The translations under genes were made by a program, and so were the position numbers. A DNA stretch of 64,000 nucleotides from the NCBI RefSeq assembly GCF_004353905.1, contig NZ_SMOD01000002.1, positions 186,001 through 250,000 on the forward strand. Direction: 5' to 3'. This stretch comes from Paraburkholderia guartelaensis. Its GTDB lineage: Bacteria > Pseudomonadota > Gammaproteobacteria > Burkholderiales > Burkholderiaceae. The notes beneath the pieces are model-generated. The model saw only the letters and a list, made by a program, of their open reading frames with translations. It ran no database searches and had not been told where the DNA came from. Positions 1 through 9,577 of the stretch are shown here, piece by piece (the stretch's first letter is position 1; each line of letters begins with the position of its first letter).

Positions 1-1
1 G

Positions 2-1300
2 GTAGGCAATTTTGTCGAATGGTTCGACTTTGCCGTTTACGGATTTCTCGCGACACTGCTGACTCGCCAGTTCTTTCCGAATGGCGACCCGGCAATCGCG
101 TTGATGAAGACCTTCGCAGTGTTCGCCGTCGCGTTTGCCTTCAGGCCGCTCGGCGGCGTGTTCTTCGGCGTGGTGGGAGACCGGGTAGGCCGCAAGAAAA
201 CGCTCGCAATGACCATTCTGATCATGGCGGGTGCAACAACGGTCATCGGCTTTCTGCCGACCTATGCATCGGTCGGCATGCTCGCACCCTTGCTGCTCGC
301 GATAGTTCGCTGCGTGCAGGGTTTTTCCGCCGGCGGAGAGTACGCAGGCGCCTGCGCGTATCTGATGGAACATGCGCCGAAGCACCAGCGCGCGCGATAC
401 GGAAGCTTTCTTCCGGTTTCCACGTTCCTGTCGTTCGCGAGCGCCGCTGTTGTGGCATCCGGACTGGACGCCATGCTGTCGGCGGAGGCGATGAGCAACT
501 GGGGCTGGCGAATCCCGTTCATCGCTGCGGCGCCTATCGGCCTCGTCGGACTGTATCTGCGCACGCGCCTTGGCGAAACCCCTTCGTTTGTCGCAGTCGA
601 ACACGATCACGACCTCGCTCACGCCCCGCTGCGCGAAACGCTCAGGACACAGGCAAGCGCGATTGTGCGCCTGGGCGCGTTTGTTTCCGTGACTGCGCTC
701 TCCTTCTATACGTTCACAACCTACTTCGCCACGTATCTGCAGGTCGTCGGCCATCTGAGCCGGGCCAGCGCGTTATTGGTGACGGTCATCGCACTCGTAT
801 TCGCCGCGGCCATCTGCCCGCTCGCCGGCCTCTACTCGGACGCAGTGGGAAGACGCAAAACCGTTTTCACGGCATGCGCCGTCCTGATCGCCGCCGTCTA
901 CCCTTCTTTCGCGCTCGGAGGGTCAGGGGACTTTCGTTCCGCGATTGCCGGCGCTTGCATGCTTGCGCTCGGCGCGGTCCTGTCGGGTGTGGTCACGGCC
1001 GCACTGCTCTCCGAAATCTTTCCGACCCGGACGCGTTATACCGCTTCGGCGATCACCTACAACCTCGCCTACACGATCTTTGGCGGCACCGCACCGCTCG
1101 TCGCCACGTGGCTGATCGAGTCAACGGGTAACAGCATCTCCCCCGCTTACTACCTGATCGCCGTCTCACTGCTGGCGCTGGTTGGCGGGTTGTCCTTGCC
1201 GGAAACGTCGCGGATTTCGCTCGACGATCACCCGCACGAAGGCGTGACGGAACGCGTTGCTGCGCGCGGTCTGCAAGACGCGCCGCACAATTCGATCTGA
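2..1300 (+). CDS. MHS-family (metabolite:H+ symporter) MFS transporter, 5' truncated
   Basis: An inner-membrane proton symporter of the major facilitator superfamily, related to ProP/KgtP/ShiA-type carriers of organic acids or osmolytes. The frame is open from base 2 and begins inside the first membrane helix with the family signature GNFVEWFDFAVYGFLA, so only a short N-terminal piece lies outside the window. The loop 2-3 motif appears as GDRVGRKKTL, and a related DAVGRRKTVF sits in the second half, as expected for a 12-helix MFS protein. The end is intact, and the gene converges on the SulP gene with a 19-base gap. The substrate cannot be read from the sequence. The family call is firm. Confidence 0.9.
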   Translation, partial: VGNFVEWFDFAVYGFLATLLTRQFFPNGDPAIALMKTFAVFAVAFAFRPLGGVFFGVVGDRVGRKKTLAMTILIMAGATTVIGFLPTYASVGMLAPLLLAIVRCVQGFSAGGEYAGACAYLMEHAPKHQRARYGSFLPVSTFLSFASAAVVASGLDAMLSAEAMSNWGWRIPFIAAAPIGLVGLYLRTRLGETPSFVAVEHDHDLAHAPLRETLRTQASAIVRLGAFVSVTALSFYTFTTYFATYLQVVGHLSRASALLVTVIALVFAAAICPLAGLYSDAVGRRKTVFTACAVLIAAVYPSFALGGSGDFRSAIAGACMLALGAVLSGVVTAALLSEIFPTRTRYTASAITYNLAYTIFGGTAPLVATWLIESTGNSISPAYYLIAVSLLALVGGLSLPETSRISLDDHPHEGVTERVAARGLQDAPHNSI

Positions 1301-1319
1301 CACGATCCCTCCCCGCCGC

Positions 1320-3548
1320 TCAGTAGGCCGCGCGCAGCGCCTCCGTGGCAAGGGCGAGGCGCGACGCAATGACTTTCACCAGAAAGCGATGAAATTGCTG
1401 AGCGGCGGCGGCGTCGTCCCGCTCGAGCGCAACGAGCGCGGCCAGCGACAGCCTGCGCACCCGCGTCGGCACTTCGGCGAACACGTCCGCGCTGCGCGGC
1501 TGCTGCGTGTACACGGCCATCTCCCCGATCACCGTGCCCGGGAGGCAAGCGCGCACGCGCACTGACCGCCCGTTGCCGAGCGGCAGCGAAACGGCAAGGC
1601 GCCCGCGCTCGATGATGTACAGCGCGTCGCCCGGGTCCCCGCGATGAAACAGCGCCTGGCCCGCTTGCAGATCCTGCACTTCGAGCCGGATGGAGAGCGT
1701 GTTCAGCGCGCTCGCCGTGAAATGCGGCGAGAGCAGCGCGTTGAGGTCGTCACCGGGCTTCGGCGCGAGCGCGCTTGACGCGAGCAGTTGGTCTTCTACC
1801 CATTCGAGGCCCGCATCGAGCGTGTCGAATTCGCGAATGCGCAGATTGAGCGTGCCGGTTTTCGTCAGCAGATCGCGCGAGCGCGGCGGCAGCGCGGTCA
1901 AGATCAGGTCCGCATCCATCGCCGCGCAGAGCTGCCGCAGCTTGACGAAGCTGATCGATACCGAAGCGTCGATGCCCTGGGTCGCCGCGAAATCAAGTAC
2001 GACGAATCGAACCTGTACCGGATCGCGCGCGGCGAGGCGCTCCCGTATGCGCTGGAGGATCGAATTTGCCGTGCCGAAAAAGAGAAACCCTTGCAGGCAC
2101 ATGCCGCACACCTGCGCGCCGTGGCCGCGCAACGCTTCGGTCTCCTCGATGTTGCGCTCGACATTCGAGGTCCGCGTGCGAAGGTCGAACGCCATGCGGA
2201 TGCAGCTCACGCGGCCATAGAGCAGCGTGAACATCACGCACGCGGCAATCACGCCCACGCCCACGCCGATGAGCACGCCCCAGCCCGCGATCGTGCAGAG
2301 AATCACGGGCACGAGCAAATACTCGTACCAGGCGAGCTTCGCCCAGGCGCCGACCACCCAGTGCACGATGAGGCGCAGCCCCATGAAAAGCTGGAGGCCG
2401 ACGAGCACCGGCACGGGAAAGAGCGCGACGAAGCCGGGCGACGCAGCCAGCACGAAGAGGCACGCGAGCGAGGCGAACACGCCCGCCATCCGGCTCGTCG
2501 CGCCGACGCGCGCGTTGAGCATCGAGCGATTGAACGACTGATAGCCGACCATGCCGCCCAGCAGCCCGCTCGCGAGGTTGGCGAGGCCCGCGGCCCGCAT
2601 CTCGCGATTGAGATCGACTTCCTCGCCCGTCGCGGCGCCGATGGCCGTCGAATTCATCAGGATCGTGACTGCCGAAACCGACGTGACCACGAGGCTCTCC
2701 GGAAGGTGCGCGGCGATCGCCGTCCAGTCGATGCCGCCCTGCCCGAACTGCGCGCTCAGATGCAGCTCCGGTAGCCCCGTGAGCCGCAGCGCCGCGCGCG
2801 GCAGCAGCAGCCCCATGCCGCGCGCTTCGTCGATCGACAGGCCCGCGGCGCGCAGCAGCACGTAGAAGAGCACGATGCCGAAGGCCAGCGTGAGCGGCAG
2901 CGCGGCAACGTGCTTCCAGGTGCGCATCAGGATCGTGGCCAGCACGCCGACGACGAGCGCAGGAAGCCATGCGAGCCAGTGCAGATGCGTCAACAGCGCG
3001 AGCGTGCGCCATTGCAGGGACTCGCCCGTCATGACGCGAAATGCGCCGGCGAGCAGCAGATAGCCCGTGCCGGCGAGGAAACCGCCGAGGACCGGATAGG
3101 GCAGGAACTGCAGCGACCGGCTGCGCTTCGAAGAACCGATCGCATAGAGCACGATGCCGGTCACGATCGAACACAGCGCGATGGCGATTAGCACGGTGAG
3201 CAGGAGCGTTTGCGGGGAGCCGCCGTCCGCACGCACACTGCTCGCCACGCCTGCCGCCACGCCCGCGAGAAACGCCGCCGCATTGCTGTCGGGGCCGCCG
3301 ATATTCAGGCGCATCGAACTCGTCAAGGCAATCACGAGCGCCGTGACGACACAGCTGACGAGCGCGGTGGGCACGCCGAGCATGGCGTAGCGGGCAAGAT
3401 CGGCGCTGAAAATCATCGTGCCGAGGCTCATCGCGTAGCACAGCATGACGAGCGCCGATATCGCGCCGGCCGCCAGATCGCCGGGCAGCGCCGCGACGCG
3501 CGAGCGCAGCGGGACGTCGGCGGCGGTAACGGTCTTGCCCGGCTTCAC
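1320..3548 (-). CDS. SulP-family anion transporter with STAS and cyclic-nucleotide-binding domains
   Basis: A 742-residue inner-membrane SLC26/SulP transporter. Residues ~20-430 hold the hydrophobic core, with the start of the transport domain at PGDLAAGAISALVMLCYAMS. A STAS domain follows at ~470-575, and a CAP-type cyclic-nucleotide-binding domain at ~605-735 contains a phosphate-binding-cassette-like stretch (VIGEMAVYTQQPRSAD). SulP-STAS-cNMP fusions are a known bacterial architecture, and the cNMP domain suggests gating by cAMP or cGMP. The start is GTG with a weak upstream purine run, so it is uncertain by a few codons. The gene is divergent from a class III nucleotide cyclase 186 bases away, which may supply the ligand (inference). 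The transported anion (sulfate, bicarbonate, dicarboxylate) is unknown. Confidence 0.88.
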   Translation of the reverse strand: MKPGKTVTAADVPLRSRVAALPGDLAAGAISALVMLCYAMSLGTMIFSADLARYAMLGVPTALVSCVVTALVIALTSSMRLNIGGPDSNAAAFLAGVAAGVASSVRADGGSPQTLLLTVLIAIALCSIVTGIVLYAIGSSKRSRSLQFLPYPVLGGFLAGTGYLLLAGAFRVMTGESLQWRTLALLTHLHWLAWLPALVVGVLATILMRTWKHVAALPLTLAFGIVLFYVLLRAAGLSIDEARGMGLLLPRAALRLTGLPELHLSAQFGQGGIDWTAIAAHLPESLVVTSVSAVTILMNSTAIGAATGEEVDLNREMRAAGLANLASGLLGGMVGYQSFNRSMLNARVGATSRMAGVFASLACLFVLAASPGFVALFPVPVLVGLQLFMGLRLIVHWVVGAWAKLAWYEYLLVPVILCTIAGWGVLIGVGVGVIAACVMFTLLYGRVSCIRMAFDLRTRTSNVERNIEETEALRGHGAQVCGMCLQGFLFFGTANSILQRIRERLAARDPVQVRFVVLDFAATQGIDASVSISFVKLRQLCAAMDADLILTALPPRSRDLLTKTGTLNLRIREFDTLDAGLEWVEDQLLASSALAPKPGDDLNALLSPHFTASALNTLSIRLEVQDLQAGQALFHRGDPGDALYIIERGRLAVSLPLGNGRSVRVRACLPGTVIGEMAVYTQQPRSADVFAEVPTRVRRLSLAALVALERDDAAAAQQFHRFLVKVIASRLALATEALRAAY

Positions 3549-3734
3549 GTGTATTCCCGGTGGAATGCGCGAGGCGCGATGGGGAGCGATCCAGTATCCG
3601 TCTGCGATCGAAAGGCTGTCAAACGCCGTACGCGGCCCGTAGCGCGCGCCTACACTGGAAATTCACCGGCACGATGCCCGACGGGCTCGGGGCGGTTCGC
3701 ATCAGGCAACCGGCATGGGATGCAGGCGGCGAAC
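3549..3734. promoter_or_regulatory. Divergent intergenic region between SulP transporter and cyclase
   Basis: This 186-base spacer separates two divergent genes and must carry both promoters. I could not identify a convincing -35/-10 pair or a CRP-like palindrome by eye, so it is marked for its position only. Confidence 0.35.
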
Positions 3735-6700
3735 ATGGATATTCAGCAATGGCTGCACGCCCTGGGACTCGAGCAATACGCGCAAGCGTTCGCGGCAAAC
3801 GATATCGATCTCTCGCTGCTCGCGCAGCTGACCGACGCGGACCTGAGGGAACTCGGGGTGCAGTCGCTCGGCCACCGCAAACGCATCCTCGCCGCCGCCG
3901 CGCAAAACTCCCCGGCAGCGGTTCTTCCGGTGGCGCAAGCGCCGAACGCGCCCAACGCCCTGGAGATCCCCACGGACGAACGCAGGCAGGTCACCGTCCT
4001 GTTCGCCGATCTCTGCGGCTTTACGGCACTCTCGCGTACGCTCGATCCGGAGGAAGTGCGCGCGCTGATCGGCCGCTTCACGGCGCTCGTCGACGGCATC
4101 GTGATCGCCTGGGGCGGCACGACCGACAGGCATATCGGCGACGCGGTGATGGCGCTGTTCGGCGCGCCCCGCGCGCACGAGACGGACACGCTGCGCGCGG
4201 CTCGCGCGGCGCTCGATATCCATGAGGCGCTGACGGCGCTGAGCGCGCAGGCGGCACGCACGTTGCAGGCCCATATCGGCATCGCGAGCGGCGAAGTCGT
4301 CGCCGGCGCGCTCGGCTGCGTGGATGCGCGCGACTACACCGTGACCGGCAGTCCGGTGAACCTGGGCGCGCGGCTCCAGGTCGCGGCGGCGGCCGGCGAG
4401 ACCTGGCTTTCCGATGACGTGGCGCGCGCGCTTGGCGAGGCCGCCGTCTGCGACGCGCTCGGCGAGCAGCGCTTCAAGGGCATCGACACGCCGGTGCGCG
4501 CCTGGCGGCTGCGCGCGATTTCGAGCGACCCGGCGAGCGAATCGGCGAAGGCAAGCCAGAGCTTTTTCGTCGGACGCCAGGCGGAGCTCGAACAGTTTCA
4601 CGGCATCGTTCACGCGTGCGTTGCGAGGCGGGCCGGCCATATCGTCCATGTGCGCGGCGAAGCGGGCATCGGCAAGACGCGTCTCGTCGACGAGATGCGC
4701 CGCTACGCGCAGTCGCAAGGCTTCGAGATCCATCGGGGCCTCGTGCTCGATTTCGGCGTGGGCAAGGGGCAGGATCCCGTGCACACGATCGCCGCCAGCC
4801 TGCTCGGTCTGCCGCCTGGCGCATCGAGCGACGCGCGGCGCGACGCTGCTGCGCGTCTCGCCGATGAGGGCATCGTCAAGGCCGAGCAGCATGCGTTTCT
4901 CCACGACCTCCTCGACCTGCCGCTCCCGGACGAGTGGCGAACCCTCTACGACGCCATGGACCACGGCGCGCGCAAGCGCGGCAAGCAGGCGCTCGCCGCG
5001 CGACTGACCGACGACGCCTGCACGCGGGCTGCCACGCTGATCGTCGTCGAAGACCTGCATTGGGCCGAGCCCGAAGTGCTCGACTATCTTTCGGCCTTCG
5101 CTTCGGGCATCGCGAACGGCCCGGGCCTGCTCGTGACAACCTCGCGCGTGGAAGGCGATCCGATCGATGCGGCATGGCGCGCGCGCTGCCGGGGCACCCC
5201 GTTCGCGACGATCGACCTCGGGCCATTGCGCCAGGACGAGGCACTGAGCCTCGCGGGCAACTTCATCGACGCGACGCAGCGTGTAGCGCTCGCCTGCATC
5301 GAGCGCGCGGGCGGCAACCCGCTGTTCCTCGAGCAGCTGTTGCGCAACGCCGAGGAAGGCAGCGGCAACGCCGTGCCCGGCTCGATCCGCAGCCTCGTGC
5401 TCGCGCGGATGGACCGGCTCGCACCGCGCGACCGCCTGGCCTTCCAGGCGGCGGCCGTGATCGGGCAGCGCTTCGGCATTGCGTTGTTGCGGCGGCTCAT
5501 CGACGATCCCGGCTATGTTTGCGACGGCCTGCTCGCCAATGCGCTCGTGCTGCCCGAGGGCGAAGAGTTCCTGTTTGCCCATGCGCTGATCCAGGAGAGC
5601 GCCTATTCGACGCTGCTGCGCGCGCGCCGGCGCGAGCTGCACCGCTGCGCGGCCGACTGGTTCGCGCATGGCGACCCCACGCTGCACGCCCAGCATCTCG
5701 ACCGCGCCGAGGACGAACGCGCGCCACAGGCCTACCTGGCCGCCGCGCTCGCGCAGCGCACGGCCCACCTGCTCGAGGCCGCGCTGCGCCTCGCCGAGCG
5801 GGGCCTCGAGATCGCGCAGACAGAGACGGACCGCCACGCCCTGAGCTGTTGCAAGGGCGAACTGCAGCGCGACCTCGGCGATATCGCGGGATCGATCGCG
5901 ACCTGGCGCGCGGCGCTCGCGGCTGCTCCCGACGACGCCAGTCTGTGCCGCTGCCAGCTCGGGCTCGCGGAAGGCTTGCGTGTGAGCGAAGGTCTCGACG
6001 AAGCGCTGGACCTGCTCGAGGCCGCGCAGCGGATCGCGGAGCGTGACGACCTCGTGGCCGAACTCGCGAGCCTTCACTATCTGCGAGGCAACATCTATTT
6101 TCCGCTCGGAAAAATCGATGCCTGCAGCACCGAACACGAACGCGGGCTCGACTATGCGCGACGCCTCGGCCTGCCGGAGGCCGAGGCGCGGGCGCTCGGC
6201 GGCCTCGCCGATGCTGCGTACGCGCAAGGGCGGATGCGGACCGCGTTCCGCCATTTCAGCGACTGCGTGGCGTTGAGCCGCGAGCACGGGTGCGGCCGGA
6301 TCGAAGTCGCCAATCGTTCGATGCAGGGCTTCAGCCGCATTTATCTGAACGACCCGCGGCAGGCGCGCGAAGACGCTGTTGCCGCCGTGCGCGCCGCCGA
6401 GTTGATCGGACAGCCGCGTGCGCAATTGCTGGGAGAGACGCTCGGCGTGTTCGCCTGCTACGAGCTAGGCGATATGCAGGCTATGCAGGTCCATCTGGAG
6501 CAGGAAAAGCGCGTGATCCGGCAATTGGGCGCGCGCCGCTTCGAAGCGCAGAACCTGGAAATGCAGGGACGTATATGGCTCGCCGATGGAAGCCGCGACG
6601 AAGCCGTCAGAGCGCTGCGCGAGGCGCTCGCGATCTCGCGCGAGGTGGGCACACAGTTCTGCGCGCCGAAGACGCTCGGCGCCCTCGCCCGCGCGATCGA

Positions 6701-7049
6701 CGAGCATGACGAGCGCACGCGACTCCTCGCAGAAGGCGCGGACCTCCTGCGCCTCGGCGCGGTCGGCCACAACCATCTCTGGTTCTACCGCGACGCGATC
6801 GAAGCGATGCTGGCGGCCCGCGATGCGGACGGCGTGCTGCGCTATGCGAGCGCACTGGAGGACTACACGCGGCGCGAACCGCTGCCCTGGGCCGAGCTGT
6901 TTGCGGCGCGCGCACGCGTGCTCGCGCGCGCCCTGCAAGCGCCCGTGGACGAAGCCGCGCGATGCGAGCTCGCGCGCGTGCGAACCGTGCTGTTGCAGGC
7001 TGGCTTTCAGGAGTACCTGGCTGCCGTCGATGCAGCGCTTGCCGCGTGA
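3735..7049 (+). CDS. SAM domain-class III adenylate/guanylate cyclase-AAA ATPase-TPR protein
   Basis: A 1,104-residue cytosolic signalling protein. Residues 1-60 form a SAM domain (MDIQQWLHALGLEQYAQAF). The cyclase domain (~85-260) has both metal-binding Asp motifs (LFADLCGFTAL and HIGDAVMALFG) and the transition-state Asn/Arg (VNLGARL). An STAND/AAA-type ATPase starts at ~275 with P-loop GEAGIGKTRL near residue 308 and Walker B LIVVEDLHWAE. The C-terminal ~400 residues are TPR-like helical repeats. The usual purine-selecting Lys three residues before GD of IGD appears as Arg (DRHIGD), so the nucleotide produced is uncertain. The start with an AGGCGG purine run upstream is preferred; an ATG 15 bases earlier is possible. 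Its position opposite a cNMP-binding transporter suggests a local signalling pair. Confidence 0.9.
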   Translation: MDIQQWLHALGLEQYAQAFAANDIDLSLLAQLTDADLRELGVQSLGHRKRILAAAAQNSPAAVLPVAQAPNAPNALEIPTDERRQVTVLFADLCGFTALSRTLDPEEVRALIGRFTALVDGIVIAWGGTTDRHIGDAVMALFGAPRAHETDTLRAARAALDIHEALTALSAQAARTLQAHIGIASGEVVAGALGCVDARDYTVTGSPVNLGARLQVAAAAGETWLSDDVARALGEAAVCDALGEQRFKGIDTPVRAWRLRAISSDPASESAKASQSFFVGRQAELEQFHGIVHACVARRAGHIVHVRGEAGIGKTRLVDEMRRYAQSQGFEIHRGLVLDFGVGKGQDPVHTIAASLLGLPPGASSDARRDAAARLADEGIVKAEQHAFLHDLLDLPLPDEWRTLYDAMDHGARKRGKQALAARLTDDACTRAATLIVVEDLHWAEPEVLDYLSAFASGIANGPGLLVTTSRVEGDPIDAAWRARCRGTPFATIDLGPLRQDEALSLAGNFIDATQRVALACIERAGGNPLFLEQLLRNAEEGSGNAVPGSIRSLVLARMDRLAPRDRLAFQAAAVIGQRFGIALLRRLIDDPGYVCDGLLANALVLPEGEEFLFAHALIQESAYSTLLRARRRELHRCAADWFAHGDPTLHAQHLDRAEDERAPQAYLAAALAQRTAHLLEAALRLAERGLEIAQTETDRHALSCCKGELQRDLGDIAGSIATWRAALAAAPDDASLCRCQLGLAEGLRVSEGLDEALDLLEAAQRIAERDDLVAELASLHYLRGNIYFPLGKIDACSTEHERGLDYARRLGLPEAEARALGGLADAAYAQGRMRTAFRHFSDCVALSREHGCGRIEVANRSMQGFSRIYLNDPRQAREDAVAAVRAAELIGQPRAQLLGETLGVFACYELGDMQAMQVHLEQEKRVIRQLGARRFEAQNLEMQGRIWLADGSRDEAVRALREALAISREVGTQFCAPKTLGALARAIDEHDERTRLLAEGADLLRLGAVGHNHLWFYRDAIEAMLAARDADGVLRYASALEDYTRREPLPWAELFAARARVLARALQAPVDEAARCELARVRTVLLQAGFQEYLAAVDAALAA

Positions 7050-7107
7050 GGCTTGAGGCAAATGTCTCGACGCGGCAAGCGCGACGGCCAGGCCGGACAG
7101 GTCCGGC

Positions 7108-7902
7108 TCAAGGCGTTCCGTTCGTGTCCTGCTTGCGGAACGCAGCCTCGCCTGCGTCCGACACCTCGACCCACTTCTTGTCGGGCGGCGCGTCTTCGAC
7201 GTAGCTGTCGTGCCAGTTCCACCACTTATAGGTTGGGGTCTGCGGATAGCCCTCGGGCGAGTCCTCCCAGACCTCCTGGCGGCCCAGCGGCGTGATGTCG
7301 AGGTAGTTCCAGGTACCCCCCATCTGTTCATCGCCGCGGTTGTTGATGAAGTAGGTGCGCAAAACGCGCTCGTCGTCGCGGTAGAACACGTTCGTGCCGT
7401 GCCACTCGTCCACGCCGAAGTCGGCGTCGAAGCTGTCCGTGATGGTGAACCACGGCATCTCCCAGCCCATGCGCGCCTTCAGTCGCGCGATGTCGGCCTG
7501 AGGCGCGCGCGAGACGAAGACGAGGGTGGTGTCGCGGGCGTTCAAGTGGGCGACGTGGGCCACCTGGTCGGCCACCATGGAGCAGCCCCGGCAGGCATGC
7601 TCGGGCCAGCCGAACACGCCCGGTTCGAAGAAAGCCCGATAGACGATCAGTTGACGCCGACCGTCGAACAGGTCCAGCAGGCTGACCTTGCCCGCGGGCC
7701 CTTCGAATGCGTAGGCCTTCTCCACCGCCATCCAGGGCATTCGGCGGCGCTCGGCGCCCAGGGCGTCTCGAGCGCGGGTCAGCGCCTTTTCTTTCACCAG
7801 CAACTGCTCGCGCGCCGCCTCCCAAGCCTGCAATGAGACGACCGGTGGTGTGTGCATGGCGGGCTGTCCGCCTTTCCTTCCGTTCTCGGCTGATGGACTC
7901 AT
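7108..7902 (-). CDS. DUF899 family thioredoxin-fold protein
   Basis: A 264-residue soluble protein of the DUF899 family, predicted to have a thioredoxin-like fold. The family hallmark is visible: a FEPGVFGWPEHACRGC segment with a CxxC pair, followed by SMVADQVAHVAHLNARDT and a VSRAP strand. The C-terminal half, rich in W and Y, holds the WNYLDITPLGRQE signature. An AGGAGGT Shine-Dalgarno nine bases upstream fixes the start at MSPSAENGRKGG, not the ATG 27 bases further upstream. The protein is probably a redox or dithiol-related enzyme, but the reaction is not established for the family. It is convergent with the cyclase gene and divergent from the buf operon. Confidence 0.85.
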   Translation of the reverse strand: MSPSAENGRKGGQPAMHTPPVVSLQAWEAAREQLLVKEKALTRARDALGAERRRMPWMAVEKAYAFEGPAGKVSLLDLFDGRRQLIVYRAFFEPGVFGWPEHACRGCSMVADQVAHVAHLNARDTTLVFVSRAPQADIARLKARMGWEMPWFTITDSFDADFGVDEWHGTNVFYRDDERVLRTYFINNRGDEQMGGTWNYLDITPLGRQEVWEDSPEGYPQTPTYKWWNWHDSYVEDAPPDKKWVEVSDAGEAAFRKQDTNGTP

Positions 7903-8212
7903 GACTTTGCGACCTCCTGAATTGGGCAAATTCCTGCGGCGCGATTGGGCCGATTGGGCCCGCTACGCGTCGCTCGTTGGGTGACGTAAATAGTTTGGTC
8001 CTTGGGAATCGCAGGTCGGGAGTAACAAGTGTGGCGGTATTTCGATGGAGTGCCATCGCCGCTGCTCCCGCGGGCTGGCCTGTCCCCAGATAGCGCCTGT
8101 CGTCATTCATTCGCGTCTGCAGCTTTAAGGCATTCCGATCGGCTCATGGCAGAGCTTGCGAGCATCCTGCTCCCCCTCCCTTCAAAGCGTCACGCAAAAA
8201 AAATCAATCGGT
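7903..8212. other. Intergenic stretch upstream of the buf promoter
   Basis: About 310 bases between the DUF899 start and the buf promoter. It must hold the DUF899 promoter on the minus strand. No credible open frame, RNA fold or repeat was recognised. A frame runs into bufA from 8029, but it has no ribosome site of its own and lacks protein-like composition. Confidence 0.4.
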
Positions 8213-8238
8213 GTAACCGGCGTCCAGCATCGCGCGAA
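8213..8238 (+). promoter_or_regulatory. Candidate ECF (SigF-type) promoter of the buf operon
   Basis: GTAACC (8213-8218) is followed after exactly 16 bases by CGAA (8235-8238), 54 bases upstream of the bufA start. From memory, this is the Caulobacter SigF consensus GTAACC-N16-CGAA, which drives a regulon containing DUF2282/DUF692/DUF2063 genes and is controlled by NrsF. Finding an NrsF-like gene at the end of this same operon supports the assignment. Transcription would start near 8245, giving a leader of ~48 bases. Confidence 0.65.
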
Positions 8239-8292
8239 TTAGCTGGTGTATCCGCGACGGATACCTCTCATCTCACTCACTGGAGAACGTCC

Positions 8293-8604
8293 ATGTCCGC
8301 AAAGACCACTGTTAGTACCGCCCTGCTCGCAGGTGCCGTTGCCAGCCTGCTGGCGTCAGTCGCGCATGCCGCACCGCTCACGAAGGAAGAAATGAACGCC
8401 GCCGTGGCCGCTCACAAGGAGAAGTGCTTCGGCGTCGCGCTGAAGGGGCAAAACGACTGCGCCGCCGGTCCCGGCACCACCTGTCAGGGAACCTCGACGG
8501 TCGACTTCCAGGGCAACTCGTGGAAGTTCGTTCAGGGTGGCACCTGCGCGAGCATCGTCGTGCCGGGCGGTGGCCACGGCTCGCTTACGCCGATCAAGTC
8601 CTGA
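8293..8604 (+). CDS. bufA1: BufA1-like bufferin precursor (DUF2282)
   Basis: A 103-residue exported precursor of a copper-binding RiPP of the bufferin family. An N-terminal signal peptide ([16 protein letters not shown], residues ~11-26) precedes a core with exactly four cysteines in the contexts EKCFG, NDCAAG, TTCQG and GTCAS, the pattern of DUF2282 proteins. In characterised bufferins, central cysteines are turned into thiooxazole-type heterocycles by the DUF692/DUF2063 pair encoded just downstream, and the product sequesters copper in the periplasm. Here that chemistry is inferred. The start at MSAKTTV follows a GGAGAA Shine-Dalgarno. The gene leads a five-gene operon. Confidence 0.88.
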   Translation: MSAKTTVSTALLAGAVASLLASVAHAAPLTKEEMNAAVAAHKEKCFGVALKGQNDCAAGPGTTCQGTSTVDFQGNSWKFVQGGTCASIVVPGGGHGSLTPIKS

Positions 8605-8635
8605 TCGCTACGACCACGAAAGAAAGGGGACGGCC

Positions 8636-9577
8636 ATGAACACTTCCATGCAAACAGCAGTGAGGTCCGGCCGTCCCCTTCGCGCGGCGCCCGGCGCGGC
8701 TGCGCTCGTGGGCACGAGCTTCAAGCATGAGCATCGCGCGGCGATTCTCGAAGACGGACTGCAGGACGGCTTCTTCGAGGTGCACGCCGAGAACTACATG
8801 GGCGCAGGCGGTCCGCCGCACCGCGCATTGAGCGCGATCCGCGAGCGCTATCCGGTCTCGCTGCACGGTGTGTGCATGTCGATCGGCGGACCGGACAGGC
8901 TCGACGCCGGCCACCTCGCGCGCTTTGGCGAGCTGGTCGCGCGCTACGAACCCGCACTCGTTTCGGAACACCTCGCGTGGTCTTCGCACGGCGGCACGTT
9001 CTTCAACGATCTGCTGCCACTGCCTTACACGAAGGCGACACTCGATAAGGTGTGCGAACACATCGATCAGATGCAGGCAGCCATTGGACGTCCGATGCTG
9101 CTCGAGAATCCGTCGACGTACGTGGCATTCGCCTCGTCGACGATGAGCGAAACGGAATTCATCCGTGCGGTCGCGCAGCGCACGGGCTGCGGGCTGCTGC
9201 TCGACGTCAACAACGTTTTTGTTTCGGCGACCAATCACGGTTATCCGGCACACGCGTACCTCGCGGACTTTCCTCTCGAATACGTCGGCGAGATTCACCT
9301 GGCCGGCTACAGCGAGCAGCACGACGACGAGCACGCGCCACTGCTCATCGACAGCCACGACCGCGCCGTCGCCGATCCGGTCTGGGCGCTCTACCGCAAC
9401 GTGATCGCGCGCACCGGGCGCATACCGACACTGATCGAATGGGACAGCCAGTTGCCTGCGTGGCCCGAACTGCGCGCACAAGCATTGGCGGCCCGGCGCA
9501 ACGCCTCCGATTTTTTTCGCAACAATATATCGGAGTCCGATACATACCTCATGAAGCGAGCCAGCCATGAAGCCTGA
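8636..9577 (+). CDS. bufB: BufB-like DUF692 multinuclear iron enzyme
   Basis: A 313-residue TIM-barrel enzyme of the MbnB/DUF692 family, which modifies cysteines of RiPP precursors with a multinuclear iron site. Expected metal ligands are visible in order: [45 protein letters not shown] and LIEWDS. The gene lies 31 bases after the precursor, has an AAAGGGGA ribosome site, and overlaps bufC by 11 bases. The likely substrate is the BufA1 core peptide. Length and motif order are normal for the family. Confidence 0.9.
   Translation: MNTSMQTAVRSGRPLRAAPGAAALVGTSFKHEHRAAILEDGLQDGFFEVHAENYMGAGGPPHRALSAIRERYPVSLHGVCMSIGGPDRLDAGHLARFGELVARYEPALVSEHLAWSSHGGTFFNDLLPLPYTKATLDKVCEHIDQMQAAIGRPMLLENPSTYVAFASSTMSETEFIRAVAQRTGCGLLLDVNNVFVSATNHGYPAHAYLADFPLEYVGEIHLAGYSEQHDDEHAPLLIDSHDRAVADPVWALYRNVIARTGRIPTLIEWDSQLPAWPELRAQALAARRNASDFFRNNISESDTYLMKRASHEA

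Noticed and set aside
3702..6425. A 907-codon open frame antisense to the cyclase gene
   Set aside because: The sense frame carries complete SAM, cyclase and ATPase motifs. The antisense product has no recognisable fold.
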